From positions 50,647 through 114,646 of the forward strand of contig NZ_MAST01000010.1 in the NCBI RefSeq assembly GCF_001758225.1: DNA of 64,000 nucleotides. The letters are read 5' to 3'. This DNA comes from Humibacillus sp. DSM 29435 (GTDB taxonomy: Bacteria > Actinomycetota > Actinomycetes > Actinomycetales > Dermatophilaceae). The translations under genes and the position numbers were made by a program. The notes beneath the pieces are model-generated. The model searched no databases. It was not told where the DNA came from and was given only the letters and a program-made list of their open reading frames with translations. Position 1 is the first letter of the stretch. Each line of letters starts with the position of its first letter. Shown here piece by piece: positions 36,406 to 45,419 of this stretch.

Positions 36406-39400
36406 TCACCAGGGTCGGTGCCCCGAACTGGCGCGGCCGTTCGATCCTGTGCACTCCACCTGCATCCAGCCCCCGAAGTAGCCGTTGAACTTGCCCGACT
36501 TGTTGAGCTTGCCGTTGGCGTCGCTCTGGGGCCGGTGGCTGCCTCTCGTGCCGTCGTCGGTGCCGAGCACTCCATCGCCCTGGTCGCTGGTGATGAGGCA
36601 GGAGATGGAGCCATCGAAGTTCTTGAGCACATAGTTCACGTGGAAGCAGGTGGAGTCGCACGGGTCGGCCCCGGTGTTGCACTCCGCGCCGCATCGGTCG
36701 CCGTGAGTCACACTGAGCACCTGCGGTTTCGGGGGCGGCGGCTTCGCGTTCGTCTTGTCGCTGGCCGAAGACGACGGCCCGTTGCCGGAACGGTCGGCGA
36801 ACGGGGTGACCGTGATCCTCTTCGTGGTCGAGTAGCCCAGTCCGTTGAAGGTGTACCTCGTGGTGCCCGCAGGGAGCGTGCCGTTCGCGTCTCCGCCGAG
36901 CTTGTAACCGGAGATCGCGTTGCCGTTGGCCGCGGGGCGGCTCCACGTGAAGGTGATGCTGTCGTCGCCGTGTGACGAGGAGACGCCACCCAGCCCGTTC
37001 GTCGGCCCGTACGGGGTGAAGCTGACGCTGTTCGACCAGGGTGAGCAGTTACCCGCCACGTTGCAGGCTCGTACCTGCATGGTCTGCGGGGTGTTGCCCA
37101 GACTCGTTGCCGTGCCGCCGGTGGCGCCGCCGGCCCAGGAGCCGGATCGCCCTGCTGACGTGCGCCACTCGACGTGGTCATACCCGCGCGAGCGCGAGCT
37201 GCCCAGCGCAACGGCGGCGTTGGCGGCATAGTTCGCCGACGGGGTGACGACGGAGCTCAGCCGCGGCGTCTCGGGGATGCCGTCGGCCCGGTAGCTGCTG
37301 AAGTTCGACCGCGCCGACGTGGCCGGCCCACCGTTGGTGGCGGTCACGGCGTACTGCACCGTCTGCCCCTGGTAGGGCACCGAGTCGGAGGCGACCCGTT
37401 GGCTACCTCCGGAGACCGAAGCGACCAGGCTCCAGGCTCCGCTGCCGCTACGGCGGTAGACGTCGTACTTCGTGATGGCCGGGCCGTTGGGGTTGGTCGA
37501 GGGCCAGCTGATGCTGACCTGCGCGTTGGCGGCCGACGGCGTCGGGGTGCGCGGCGCGAGGTTCGGGGCCGCCACCGGGGTTGGGGTGCCGAACGACTGG
37601 GCCTTGGCCGAGGGGCCGTAGGGCCCCCAGCCGGCCCCGTTCTGGGCCTGCACGCGAATCTGGTAGGCGTCGTTGTTGACCAGCCCGGTGATGACCCGGC
37701 TGGTCACCCCGGCCGCCACCTCGGCCTGACCGGTGGCGCCGGCCCCACCGCCGATGTTGATCCACTGCACTCGGTACTTCGTGACCGCGCTACCGCCGTT
37801 CTGAGGCGGCGCCCAGATGACGGTCAGCTTGCGGTCGCCGGGGGTGATGTCGCCGACGAAGGTCTGCTCGGGCTTCTTGTCGGGCGTGGCCGCGTTCGAG
37901 GCCCGGCTCGGGTCTGACCAGCCGACGGCGTTCCGCGACCGCACCGTGAAGGTGTACGCCTGGCCGTTCTTCAGCCCGGCGATGGTGCACGGCGACGCCC
38001 CGCAGATCTGCTCCTTGCCACCCGACGGGGTCACGCCGTACTGCAGGATCGGGAGCCCACCGTCGTAGGCCGGCGGGCGCCAGTCGACGCGAGCCGTGCC
38101 ACCGAGGATGCGGTCGGCGACCGCTGTCGGAGCCTCCGTCGGGTCGGGCTTGCTGCGCACCGTGATCGATACTTCACCCGTCACCGGGGGCCGCCCCGGG
38201 GCATCAGAGACCCGGACCGTTACCCGAGCGTCGCCTCGCGCCTTCTCGCCGGCCGACACGGTGAGCTGGCAGCCCTTCTGGCTCGCCGTCACCGACGTGC
38301 CCGACACCACCCGGCTGGTTTCGATCGCGCACTGCGGGTCGGTCAGCGGACTGTCGAGATACTGGGCCAGGTTGACGGTGCGGCTGGTGCCGGCGATGAG
38401 GCCCTCGATCTGCACCGGCCGGAGGCTGGCGATCGGGGGGGCGCTGGTCACCTTGACCCGGATCTTGAACTTCTCGGCCCCGCCCTTGGCGTTGATCGTG
38501 ACCGCTCCGGTCGCGCCGGCCTGGGCCCCGGCCTGGGCCTGGAGCACCACCTGACGGCCACCGGCCCCAGCCTGACGCAGGTCGACCCGGTCGACGGCCG
38601 GGCTCCAGGTCGACTCGTACTGGGCCGAGCCGGCGTCGAGGCCCGATGGGAACCAGGCGTGGCAGACCCGCGGGATGTCGACGGTTCGGGCCGGGCCATC
38701 GGCCGCGAGCGAGACCTCGAGGTCGGGGCAGCGCAGCACCGGCACGTCAGGCCCGATCTGCACCGGGACGGTCACGTAGGTGCGCTGGGCGCCCTTGTCG
38801 GCCGGGCCGGTCGAGTTGGTCACCTCGAGCATGACGGCAGCCGGGCCGACGTAGCCGTTGGTCGAGCTCAGGGCGAGCTCGGTGGCGCTGTCGGACTGCG
38901 CCTGAAGGTTCTGCTTCGGTGAGCTCGAGAGGGTGTCAGGGGAGGTGAGGGCGACCGAGCCACCCCGCGGGTCGACGACGTAGTCGGCCAGGTTCACCTT
39001 GACCGTCGAGTCGGGGTTCATCCTGATCGTCTTGCCCGACACGACGTAGGGCAGTCCGTTGCTGCCGGCCGGAACGTAGATCAGGGCCATCGCCACGGCG
39101 CCGTCGGCGTCCTCGATGAGGTACGGCACGACCCGCGCCTCGGGGCGCAGCGTGATGCGCACCTTGCGGCCCTCGATGACGGCGCCGTCACCGATCACCT
39201 TGGTCAGCTTGAGCGAGGCCTGGTCGCCGTCAAGGTCGCGGTCGTTGGCCAGGGCGTCGACCACGATCGAGGTGTCGCCCCGCTTGGCCACGCCGGTGTC
39301 GTCGACGGCGATGGGCGGGTTGTTGAAGTTCTGCTGACCCCGCACCGTCAGCGTCGAGCGCGAGGCGTCGAAGAGCCCGTCGGTGATGCCGTAGGTGAGC

Positions 39401-42400
39401 ACCTTGGCCGGGCCCTCCTCGGGCGCCACCACCTTGAAGGTGTTGTCGCTCTGGCGCTTGAAGTCCTTGAGCACGTCGGCGTCGTTGAGCTTGTCGAAGC
39501 GTTCGAACTGCACTTCGTCGCCGTCGGCGATGAGGTCATTGGAGAGCAGCTCCGCACGAACGGTGCGGCCGGGGGCGGCGACGATGTCGTCCTCCACCGC
39601 GACGGGGGGCTGCGGGTCGCCGGGCTGCACGACGCCGACCCGGATGAAGCCTTCACTCGAGAGCCCGAACCGGTCACGCAGCTGGTAGCGGATCACCTCG
39701 GTGCCGGCGCTTCGCGGATAGGCCTCGTAGCGGATCGTGGCGGCGCCGAAACCGAGCACCCGCCCGTAGGTGAGGTTGACGGCATTGCCCTGGTCGCCGA
39801 CGATGCCGCCGACGAAGGTCAGGTCGCCGTCGGGGTCGACCCCGCTCGTGGGGACCGTGATGGCGAGGGTGTCACCGGCGGTGACGCTGGCCGAGAAGCT
39901 GCGCGCCGCCGGTGGCTGGTTCGGGTTCTTGACCGCGTCGGGCAACGGCTTGATCGTGACCGCGACCCGGCCCGTCACCGCCCGGGCCCGCAGACCCTCC
40001 GGGTAGGTCGTGTACTCCAGCAGGGCCGTGCGCTGGGCGGTCGTCTTGTCGGCACCGGGCACGTAGCGCACGACGGTGCCCGAGGCGAAGGCCTGGCCAC
40101 CACCGGAGACGACCCGAACCCCCGCGGGGTCGAGCTTGAGGGGGATACCCTCGCTCATCGAGTCGTTGTCGAGCACGGGGATGGTCACCGCGTCGCCGAC
40201 GCGCACCAGGGCCTGGTCGTCGGTCACGGTGGGCCGGATGACGTTCTTGGGCTCAGGCTTCTGCACGACCGAGAGCTGGCCGACGGCCGTCTTCGTGCCG
40301 TCGCTGATCGTGTAGCTGACCGTGCCGCGGCGCTCGGCCTGGTTCGCCAGCGGCGCCGTCGCCTGCACGCGCACCCAGCGGCCCTGCACGACCGAGACCC
40401 GCAGCCAGGCGCTCGAGGTGACCACCTTCTGCACCACCAGCACGTCGCTGCGCGGGCTGTAGTCGTTGGTCAGAACGTCGGCGATCACGGGTGTCTGACC
40501 GCGCACGACAGCGGCATCCGGCGTAGCTACCGGGGGCAGGTCGGCCGACGGGTTGGGCACGATGTCGACCCGCACCCGGCCGACCGAGACCCCCGAACCC
40601 GACTGGGCCGCGTAGGTGATGGTGGAGGTGCCCGGCGTCGCGCCGGTGACGGTGAGGGTGTTGGTGTCGAGGTTGGTGTCGAGGGTCAGCTGCCCCGGGC
40701 CCTTGACCGACTGGGCCAGCTGTAGGCGGGCCTCGGTGTCGCTCGGGTCGGCGCCCGGGATGTCGTTGCCGAGCGGCTGCAGCTGCACCGGCTTGCCGAC
40801 CACGGCGCGCACGACGTCGGGCTGGGTGCGTGGCGCGACGGCGCGGTCGTCGTCGCCGAGCACCGAGAGGGTGATGCCGGCCTTGCTCGTGCCGCCGCGA
40901 CCGTCGTCGACCTGATACTCGACGACCTGGTTGCCGCGCTTGTCCTGCGCCTTGACCGTGAGGGCGCCGCTGCCGTCGACCCCGGTGCGCGCGTCGAGCG
41001 GGCTGACCTGGATGGGGTCGCTCTCGGCGTCGCGCCAGTCGGCGATGACCCCGACCTTGACGGTGCCGGCATGAACGACGGGGTACTTCGCGGAGGTGAG
41101 GTTCTTGTCGCCGGCCCGCACCTTGGGCGGCGTGTTGACCTCGTCGCCGACGATGCGCACGGTGACCTTGGCGGTGGCCCGGCCGTTCTTGGCCGTGGTG
41201 CCGTTGTTGACGGTGTAGGAGAAGCTGAACTGGCCCTGCGCCTCTTCGGGCACGGTGACCTGAACGGTCTGGCCGTCGGCGGAGGCGCTCGTGGCGATCC
41301 CGCCCTGGCTGGCCTTGCCGACGTCGGAGGGCGAGATGGCGAGGATGGAACCCTGCGAGTCGGAGTCGTTGTCGAGCACGTGCAGGGTCGAGGTGCGGCC
41401 CGGGCGCACCTGCAGCGAGTCGGGCAGCGCCTTCGGCGGGGTGCGGCTCACCTCGTCGTCGACGAGGTTCTCGTCCTTCTTCTTGTTCTTGTTGTCGGTC
41501 TGCGGCGGCGGGATCAGCGAGCTCCAGTCGTCGATCTTGATCTGGCCGCGGTCGACGTCCCACACGTCGCCGGAGTCGAGGTCGTTGAGCACGATGAGGC
41601 CGCGGTTGACCCGCAGCTTGACCCCGTCAGACCGCACTCCCTTGTTCTTCGACGCGAGCTGAATGGTGGAGGCGTCACCGGGCGCGCCACAGTTGCGCCC
41701 GTAGAACGCCCGACCCGCTCCGGCCCAGGCCGCGTGAACGCACGAACCGAGACGCACGGGGGCCGTGAGCAGCAGCTTCTGGTCGGGCCCGCCCTGGCTG
41801 AGCTTGACCCCACCACCGGGCTGCGCGTCCTTGACGATCGGAGCGTTGGTCAGGCCCGACCGGTCTTCGATGAGCACCGTGTCAGCATCGGGGCCGGGCT
41901 GCTGAAGGGCGGCGTAGGCCGGCGTGCCGGGCTCGCTGTCACCGACGGAGAGCTGCTCGGGCGCCTCGAGACGGTCGGAGAAGAGCTTTCCGGTGCCGGA
42001 GTCGAACACCACCCAGTGCCCACCGACGGCGGTCACCTGGGCCGACTTCGAGGCGAGGTCGAGCTTGACCTGCTCGGGTTTGGCAAAACCTTGGCCCTGC
42101 GGACGCAGGATGGCGAGCACGCCCTTCTCGGCGGAGAGCGCGTAGACAACCCCGTCGACCCCGACGGCCACGGCGGCGTTGGGGCCGACCGTGGCGATCG
42201 GCTTGGCCTGGGTCTGCAGCGCGTCGAGCGACTCGACGCCGGCCCGCTCGTCGACCCGCTCGGCGCGCACCTCGCCCTTGGCCGGGTCGATCATCGCGAC
42301 GGTGCCGCCGCGCAGGTCGACGACGGGCGCCGTGAACACCTGGTTGCCGGTGGCGGTGCTCGCCTTGGGCAGCACGATCGCCTGCTCGGGGGCGAGGGTG

Positions 42401-42723
42401 CCCTCCGCGGCGTTGATCGGCACGAGCTGGTTGCTGGCCTTGGAGATGCCGAGCACGGCGCTGCCCGCTTGGAGCACGTCGAGACCCGAACCGCTCGTGC
42501 CGCCCGAGACCACACCGGCATCCAGCTGCCCGGCCGGCTTGTTGATGCGGCCGTAGCGGGCCTGCTCGGCGTTGGTCACCCAGACGCCACCGTCGTTGAG
42601 GTCGGCCTTGCGCACGATCTCACCGTCGGAACGGGTCGCGAACCACACGAGCAGGCTCGCCACGAGGGCGAGTACGACCACTCCGATGATTCCGATTCGT
42701 CGCTTGGTAGCGGCGGTGCTCAT
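36406..42723 (-). CDS. Giant membrane-anchored surface protein with Ig-like and fibronectin III repeats
   Basis: A 2105-residue protein. The start at 42723 overlaps the preceding stop (ATGA) and places an uncleaved membrane anchor at residues 9-29. Next come about 480 residues that look like a beta-propeller, then at least eight tandem cadherin/Ig-like repeats with the recurrent pattern (V/A)x(L/P)xND followed by acidic, calcium-type residues. About four fibronectin III-like repeats follow (for example VDWRPPAYDGG, VIWAPPQNGG, SISWPSTNPNG, FTWSRPAANGN). The last 100 residues form a cysteine-containing domain (six Cys). It should project from the membrane into the cell wall or beyond. A role as scaffold or adhesin of the secretion apparatus is inference. 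Confidence 0.88.
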   Translation of the reverse strand: MSTAATKRRIGIIGVVVLALVASLLVWFATRSDGEIVRKADLNDGGVWVTNAEQARYGRINKPAGQLDAGVVSGGTSGSGLDVLQAGSAVLGISKASNQLVPINAAEGTLAPEQAIVLPKASTATGNQVFTAPVVDLRGGTVAMIDPAKGEVRAERVDERAGVESLDALQTQAKPIATVGPNAAVAVGVDGVVYALSAEKGVLAILRPQGQGFAKPEQVKLDLASKSAQVTAVGGHWVVFDSGTGKLFSDRLEAPEQLSVGDSEPGTPAYAALQQPGPDADTVLIEDRSGLTNAPIVKDAQPGGGVKLSQGGPDQKLLLTAPVRLGSCVHAAWAGAGRAFYGRNCGAPGDASTIQLASKNKGVRSDGVKLRVNRGLIVLNDLDSGDVWDVDRGQIKIDDWSSLIPPPQTDNKNKKKDENLVDDEVSRTPPKALPDSLQVRPGRTSTLHVLDNDSDSQGSILAISPSDVGKASQGGIATSASADGQTVQVTVPEEAQGQFSFSYTVNNGTTAKNGRATAKVTVRIVGDEVNTPPKVRAGDKNLTSAKYPVVHAGTVKVGVIADWRDAESDPIQVSPLDARTGVDGSGALTVKAQDKRGNQVVEYQVDDGRGGTSKAGITLSVLGDDDRAVAPRTQPDVVRAVVGKPVQLQPLGNDIPGADPSDTEARLQLAQSVKGPGQLTLDTNLDTNTLTVTGATPGTSTITYAAQSGSGVSVGRVRVDIVPNPSADLPPVATPDAAVVRGQTPVIADVLTNDYSPRSDVLVVQKVVTSSAWLRVSVVQGRWVRVQATAPLANQAERRGTVSYTISDGTKTAVGQLSVVQKPEPKNVIRPTVTDDQALVRVGDAVTIPVLDNDSMSEGIPLKLDPAGVRVVSGGGQAFASGTVVRYVPGADKTTAQRTALLEYTTYPEGLRARAVTGRVAVTIKPLPDAVKNPNQPPAARSFSASVTAGDTLAITVPTSGVDPDGDLTFVGGIVGDQGNAVNLTYGRVLGFGAATIRYEAYPRSAGTEVIRYQLRDRFGLSSEGFIRVGVVQPGDPQPPVAVEDDIVAAPGRTVRAELLSNDLIADGDEVQFERFDKLNDADVLKDFKRQSDNTFKVVAPEEGPAKVLTYGITDGLFDASRSTLTVRGQQNFNNPPIAVDDTGVAKRGDTSIVVDALANDRDLDGDQASLKLTKVIGDGAVIEGRKVRITLRPEARVVPYLIEDADGAVAMALIYVPAGSNGLPYVVSGKTIRMNPDSTVKVNLADYVVDPRGGSVALTSPDTLSSSPKQNLQAQSDSATELALSSTNGYVGPAAVMLEVTNSTGPADKGAQRTYVTVPVQIGPDVPVLRCPDLEVSLAADGPARTVDIPRVCHAWFPSGLDAGSAQYESTWSPAVDRVDLRQAGAGGRQVVLQAQAGAQAGATGAVTINAKGGAEKFKIRVKVTSAPPIASLRPVQIEGLIAGTSRTVNLAQYLDSPLTDPQCAIETSRVVSGTSVTASQKGCQLTVSAGEKARGDARVTVRVSDAPGRPPVTGEVSITVRSKPDPTEAPTAVADRILGGTARVDWRPPAYDGGLPILQYGVTPSGGKEQICGASPCTIAGLKNGQAYTFTVRSRNAVGWSDPSRASNAATPDKKPEQTFVGDITPGDRKLTVIWAPPQNGGSAVTKYRVQWINIGGGAGATGQAEVAAGVTSRVITGLVNNDAYQIRVQAQNGAGWGPYGPSAKAQSFGTPTPVAAPNLAPRTPTPSAANAQVSISWPSTNPNGPAITKYDVYRRSGSGAWSLVASVSGGSQRVASDSVPYQGQTVQYAVTATNGGPATSARSNFSSYRADGIPETPRLSSVVTPSANYAANAAVALGSSRSRGYDHVEWRTSAGRSGSWAGGATGGTATSLGNTPQTMQVRACNVAGNCSPWSNSVSFTPYGPTNGLGGVSSSHGDDSITFTWSRPAANGNAISGYKLGGDANGTLPAGTTRYTFNGLGYSTTKRITVTPFADRSGNGPSSSASDKTNAKPPPPKPQVLSVTHGDRCGAECNTGADPCDSTCFHVNYVLKNFDGSISCLITSDQGDGVLGTDDGTRGSHRPQSDANGKLNKSGKFNGYFGGWMQVECTGSNGRASSGHRPW

Positions 42724-43484
42724 GCATTCCCCTGTTCGGTGCCGGTACCCCCCGGCCCCCCGTCGATCAGCGCCAGGTCGTGCTCCGTGACGAGCTTCGT
42801 CGAGAGCGCGTGCTCGACGAGCCTGGCCTTGCGGTTGCTCGCCAGCTTTCCTACTCCACCGTGCAGACCACGGGTTCCGGCATCCGCGAGCTTCTGACAA
42901 ACGTTGTCCAGTTTGCGGTTGAACCGCGTCAAGGTCCAATCGAGCCTCTTGGCCGCGGCGGCCGAGGAGGGGATCTGGCTGGTTCCGGCCTCGCGTCGGC
43001 GCAGGAACGGTTCGCACAGCGCGATGATCAGCAGCTTCTGGTCGGGGGTGAGCGAGATGCGCCCCACGGTGGCCGCTCCGACCTCCTCGTCGTTGCCGTC
43101 GTGAACGCTGTCGCGCGGGTTGTCGTCACCGTCGGTGCCGACCGACTTGAACGCCGGGCTGGCCACGTGGATCTCGAAGTCGTAGGTCGTCGGACCGGCC
43201 GTGAACCAGACGATGAGCTTGCGCATCGCGAGCGGGATGCGGGCCCCGGGGCCCAGCCAGGCCTGGAAGAGGCCCTGCTCGTCGGCGACCGTGGCCGTCA
43301 GCGTCGACCCCGTGTTGCTCAGCCACCAGAAGCCGTGCTCGAACGACACGACGAGGAAGGTGCGGTGCAGGTACGGGTTGTCGTCGACCTCGACGTCGCC
43401 GGAGCGACCGATGGTGAGCCCGTCGTCGGGTGACACGGCGTACTGCTCACCGCAGAACTCCACGGTCACCTTGCTGTGGATCAC
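42720..43484 (-). CDS. FHA-like / winged-helix two-domain protein
   Basis: A 254-residue cytosolic protein. Residues 1-110 form a beta-rich FHA-like domain (GEQYAVSPDDGLTIGRSGDVEVDDNPYLHRTFLVV), though the canonical phosphothreonine-binding Ser-x-x-His is altered. Residues 150-245 are helical and resemble a winged helix: LTPDQKLLIIALCEPFL, AAAAKRLDWTLTRFNRKLDNVCQKL, then KLASNRKARLVEHALST. The GTG at 43484 has AGGGGA eight bases upstream. It lies between the kinase and the giant surface protein. It could relay kinase signals to transcription or act as a phospho-adaptor. Confidence 0.75.
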   Translation of the reverse strand: MIHSKVTVEFCGEQYAVSPDDGLTIGRSGDVEVDDNPYLHRTFLVVSFEHGFWWLSNTGSTLTATVADEQGLFQAWLGPGARIPLAMRKLIVWFTAGPTTYDFEIHVASPAFKSVGTDGDDNPRDSVHDGNDEEVGAATVGRISLTPDQKLLIIALCEPFLRRREAGTSQIPSSAAAAKRLDWTLTRFNRKLDNVCQKLADAGTRGLHGGVGKLASNRKARLVEHALSTKLVTEHDLALIDGGPGGTGTEQGNA

Positions 43485-43643
43485 GATCAGGTCCCCTCAC
43501 CTGTCGACAGAACGAGCGCACGCCCGACGGACGCCTGAGATGGCCGCCGTCGCGCACCTTAGCGCCGCTTCCGCGCCTATGACGCTCTTATGCCGGTTTC
43601 GGTTGCTTCGGTGGTACGACTTTGCGGCCTTTTCGGGCTCGGG

Positions 43644-45419
43644 CTACTGCGCCCGCTCGCAGACGGCCTTCGACGCCGGCGACGAGGCGCCATTGCGCAC
43701 GACGACCACCAAGGCGCACTGCTGCCGGCCGGGGGCGAGCTTGACCGTGTGGTCCAGGGTCTTGAGAGCCAGCGGCTTGGCCTTGCCCGCGTCGGATGCC
43801 GTCGCGCCGGCGAAGAGCTGGAAGGTGTCCTGCTTCGACGGGTCGGGGTAGCTCCAGCTGAACCGCACACCGCCCTTGACCGAGTCGGCCTGCAGGTCAG
43901 GCGGGTCGAACACCGCGCCGGGCACCGCGTTGGAGTCGGTCAGCTGGGGCAGCGTGATGCTCGGCGAGGGGCCCGAGGGGGTCGTCGGGTCATCCTGCGA
44001 GCCGGGTCGCAGCAGCAGGAAGGCCACGGCGACGACCAGCACCGCCAGGCTCGCGACCAGGCCCCACAGCACGCGAGGTCGGGCCAGCAGACCGGCGGCC
44101 CCGGGCGCGGCTGCGGCCGGGTCGGCAACGGCCGGGTCGGCGGCGGTCGGGCCACCGACGCCGGCGGCCGGACGGCGCACCGTGTCGCCCTCTGCCTCTG
44201 CTGCGAGTCGAGCGGTCTGGCTGGTGGTGGGTTCGGTGCGGGCCGCGGGCCGCACCGGTGCGGCCGCCGACGCCTGCGCGGTTCCGGTTGCTGACCCGGT
44301 GGCCGGCCGGGCCGGCGCGGAGCCGACACCCCCCGGCGCACCACCGCCCGGCATCGGCGCGGGCGAGTAGCGGGTGGGCGCCTCCTCGATGCGGCGTCGG
44401 GTCGTCTCGTCGAGCGGAGCCGACGCACCCGGCTGGGCGATGACAGTCTGCGGCGCCTTGATGCGAGTGCGGTCGTCGTCGGTGTCACCTCGCCCCGTTG
44501 GGGAGTTCTTCGTCTGGCTGAAGAGCGTGGTGTGACCCTGCTCGTCGAGCACGACGATCGGGGTGCGGGCCAGCCGCTGGTTCGCCTCGACCGTCTGCAG
44601 GGCGCGCGCGAACTCGAGAGCGGACGCGGGGCGCTGGGCCGGGTTCTTGGCCATCGCCTGCGCGAGCAGCCGCTCCAACCCGGCCGGCACGTCCTGACGG
44701 CCGGTGCCCGGCAGGGCCGAGCCACGGATGCGGGGCATCAGCGCGTAGGCCGAGTTGTCGCCGCCGGGCACCTCGAACGGTGACCTTCCGACGAGCAGGT
44801 GCCACAGGGTGGCCGCGAGCGAGTAGGTGTCAGAACGCTCGTCACCGTTGCTCTGCCCGTAGAGCACCTCTGGCGCCGCCCACGGAACTGAGACGCCGAC
44901 GTCATCGGTGGTGTCGGGTTCGACGTTCTCGCCGAGGCCGCCGCGCCCGGCAATACCGAAGTCGGTCAGGCCGGGTGCGCCGTAGGCACTGATGAGCACG
45001 TTGGCGGGCTTGATGTCACGATGGGTGATGTTCGCCCGGTGCGCCGTCTCGACCGCACTGGCGAGCTGGATGCCGGTGCGCAGCACCTCCTCGACCGAGA
45101 ACCGCTCGGCGCGGGCCCGCATCGCCAGATTGGGCGGCGGGTAGTACTTCATCACGAGGTAGGGCCGCCCCTCGTCGGAGGTGCCCGACCGGAACACCTG
45201 CACGATGTACGGGTGGTCGCCGAGCTGGGCCATGGTGTCGGCCTCCTCGACGAACTGCCGGCGCAGCGAGTCGGTCAGGCCGTCACCCTTCAGCACCTTG
45301 ACGGCAACCGGCATGCGCGGGCTCTGCTGCTCGTAGAGGAAGACGTCGGCGTAGCCGCCCGACCCGAGCGGCTGCACGAAGACGAGGCCCGGAATCTTCG
45401 GCGGGGCGCCCTTCTTCAC
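43644..45419 (-). CDS. Transmembrane Ser/Thr protein kinase (PknB-like)
   Basis: A 591-residue Hanks-type kinase. Seen: glycine loop GSGGYADVFLYEQ, the VAVKVLKG lysine, catalytic loop HRDIKPANVL, LTDFGIAG, and a P+1 region with VPWAAPEVLYG. A juxtamembrane region rich in Thr, Pro and Ala (a likely phosphorylation target) leads to one membrane segment (LWGLVASLAVLVVAVAFLLL), then an extracytoplasmic C terminus of about 110 residues that looks like a single FnIII-type domain, not PASTA. The GTG start overlaps the FHA gene stop by four bases. It forms a kinase-phosphatase-FHA module with its upstream neighbours. Confidence 0.9.
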   Translation of the reverse strand: MKKGAPPKIPGLVFVQPLGSGGYADVFLYEQQSPRMPVAVKVLKGDGLTDSLRRQFVEEADTMAQLGDHPYIVQVFRSGTSDEGRPYLVMKYYPPPNLAMRARAERFSVEEVLRTGIQLASAVETAHRANITHRDIKPANVLISAYGAPGLTDFGIAGRGGLGENVEPDTTDDVGVSVPWAAPEVLYGQSNGDERSDTYSLAATLWHLLVGRSPFEVPGGDNSAYALMPRIRGSALPGTGRQDVPAGLERLLAQAMAKNPAQRPASALEFARALQTVEANQRLARTPIVVLDEQGHTTLFSQTKNSPTGRGDTDDDRTRIKAPQTVIAQPGASAPLDETTRRRIEEAPTRYSPAPMPGGGAPGGVGSAPARPATGSATGTAQASAAAPVRPAARTEPTTSQTARLAAEAEGDTVRRPAAGVGGPTAADPAVADPAAAAPGAAGLLARPRVLWGLVASLAVLVVAVAFLLLRPGSQDDPTTPSGPSPSITLPQLTDSNAVPGAVFDPPDLQADSVKGGVRFSWSYPDPSKQDTFQLFAGATASDAGKAKPLALKTLDHTVKLAPGRQQCALVVVVRNGASSPASKAVCERAQ

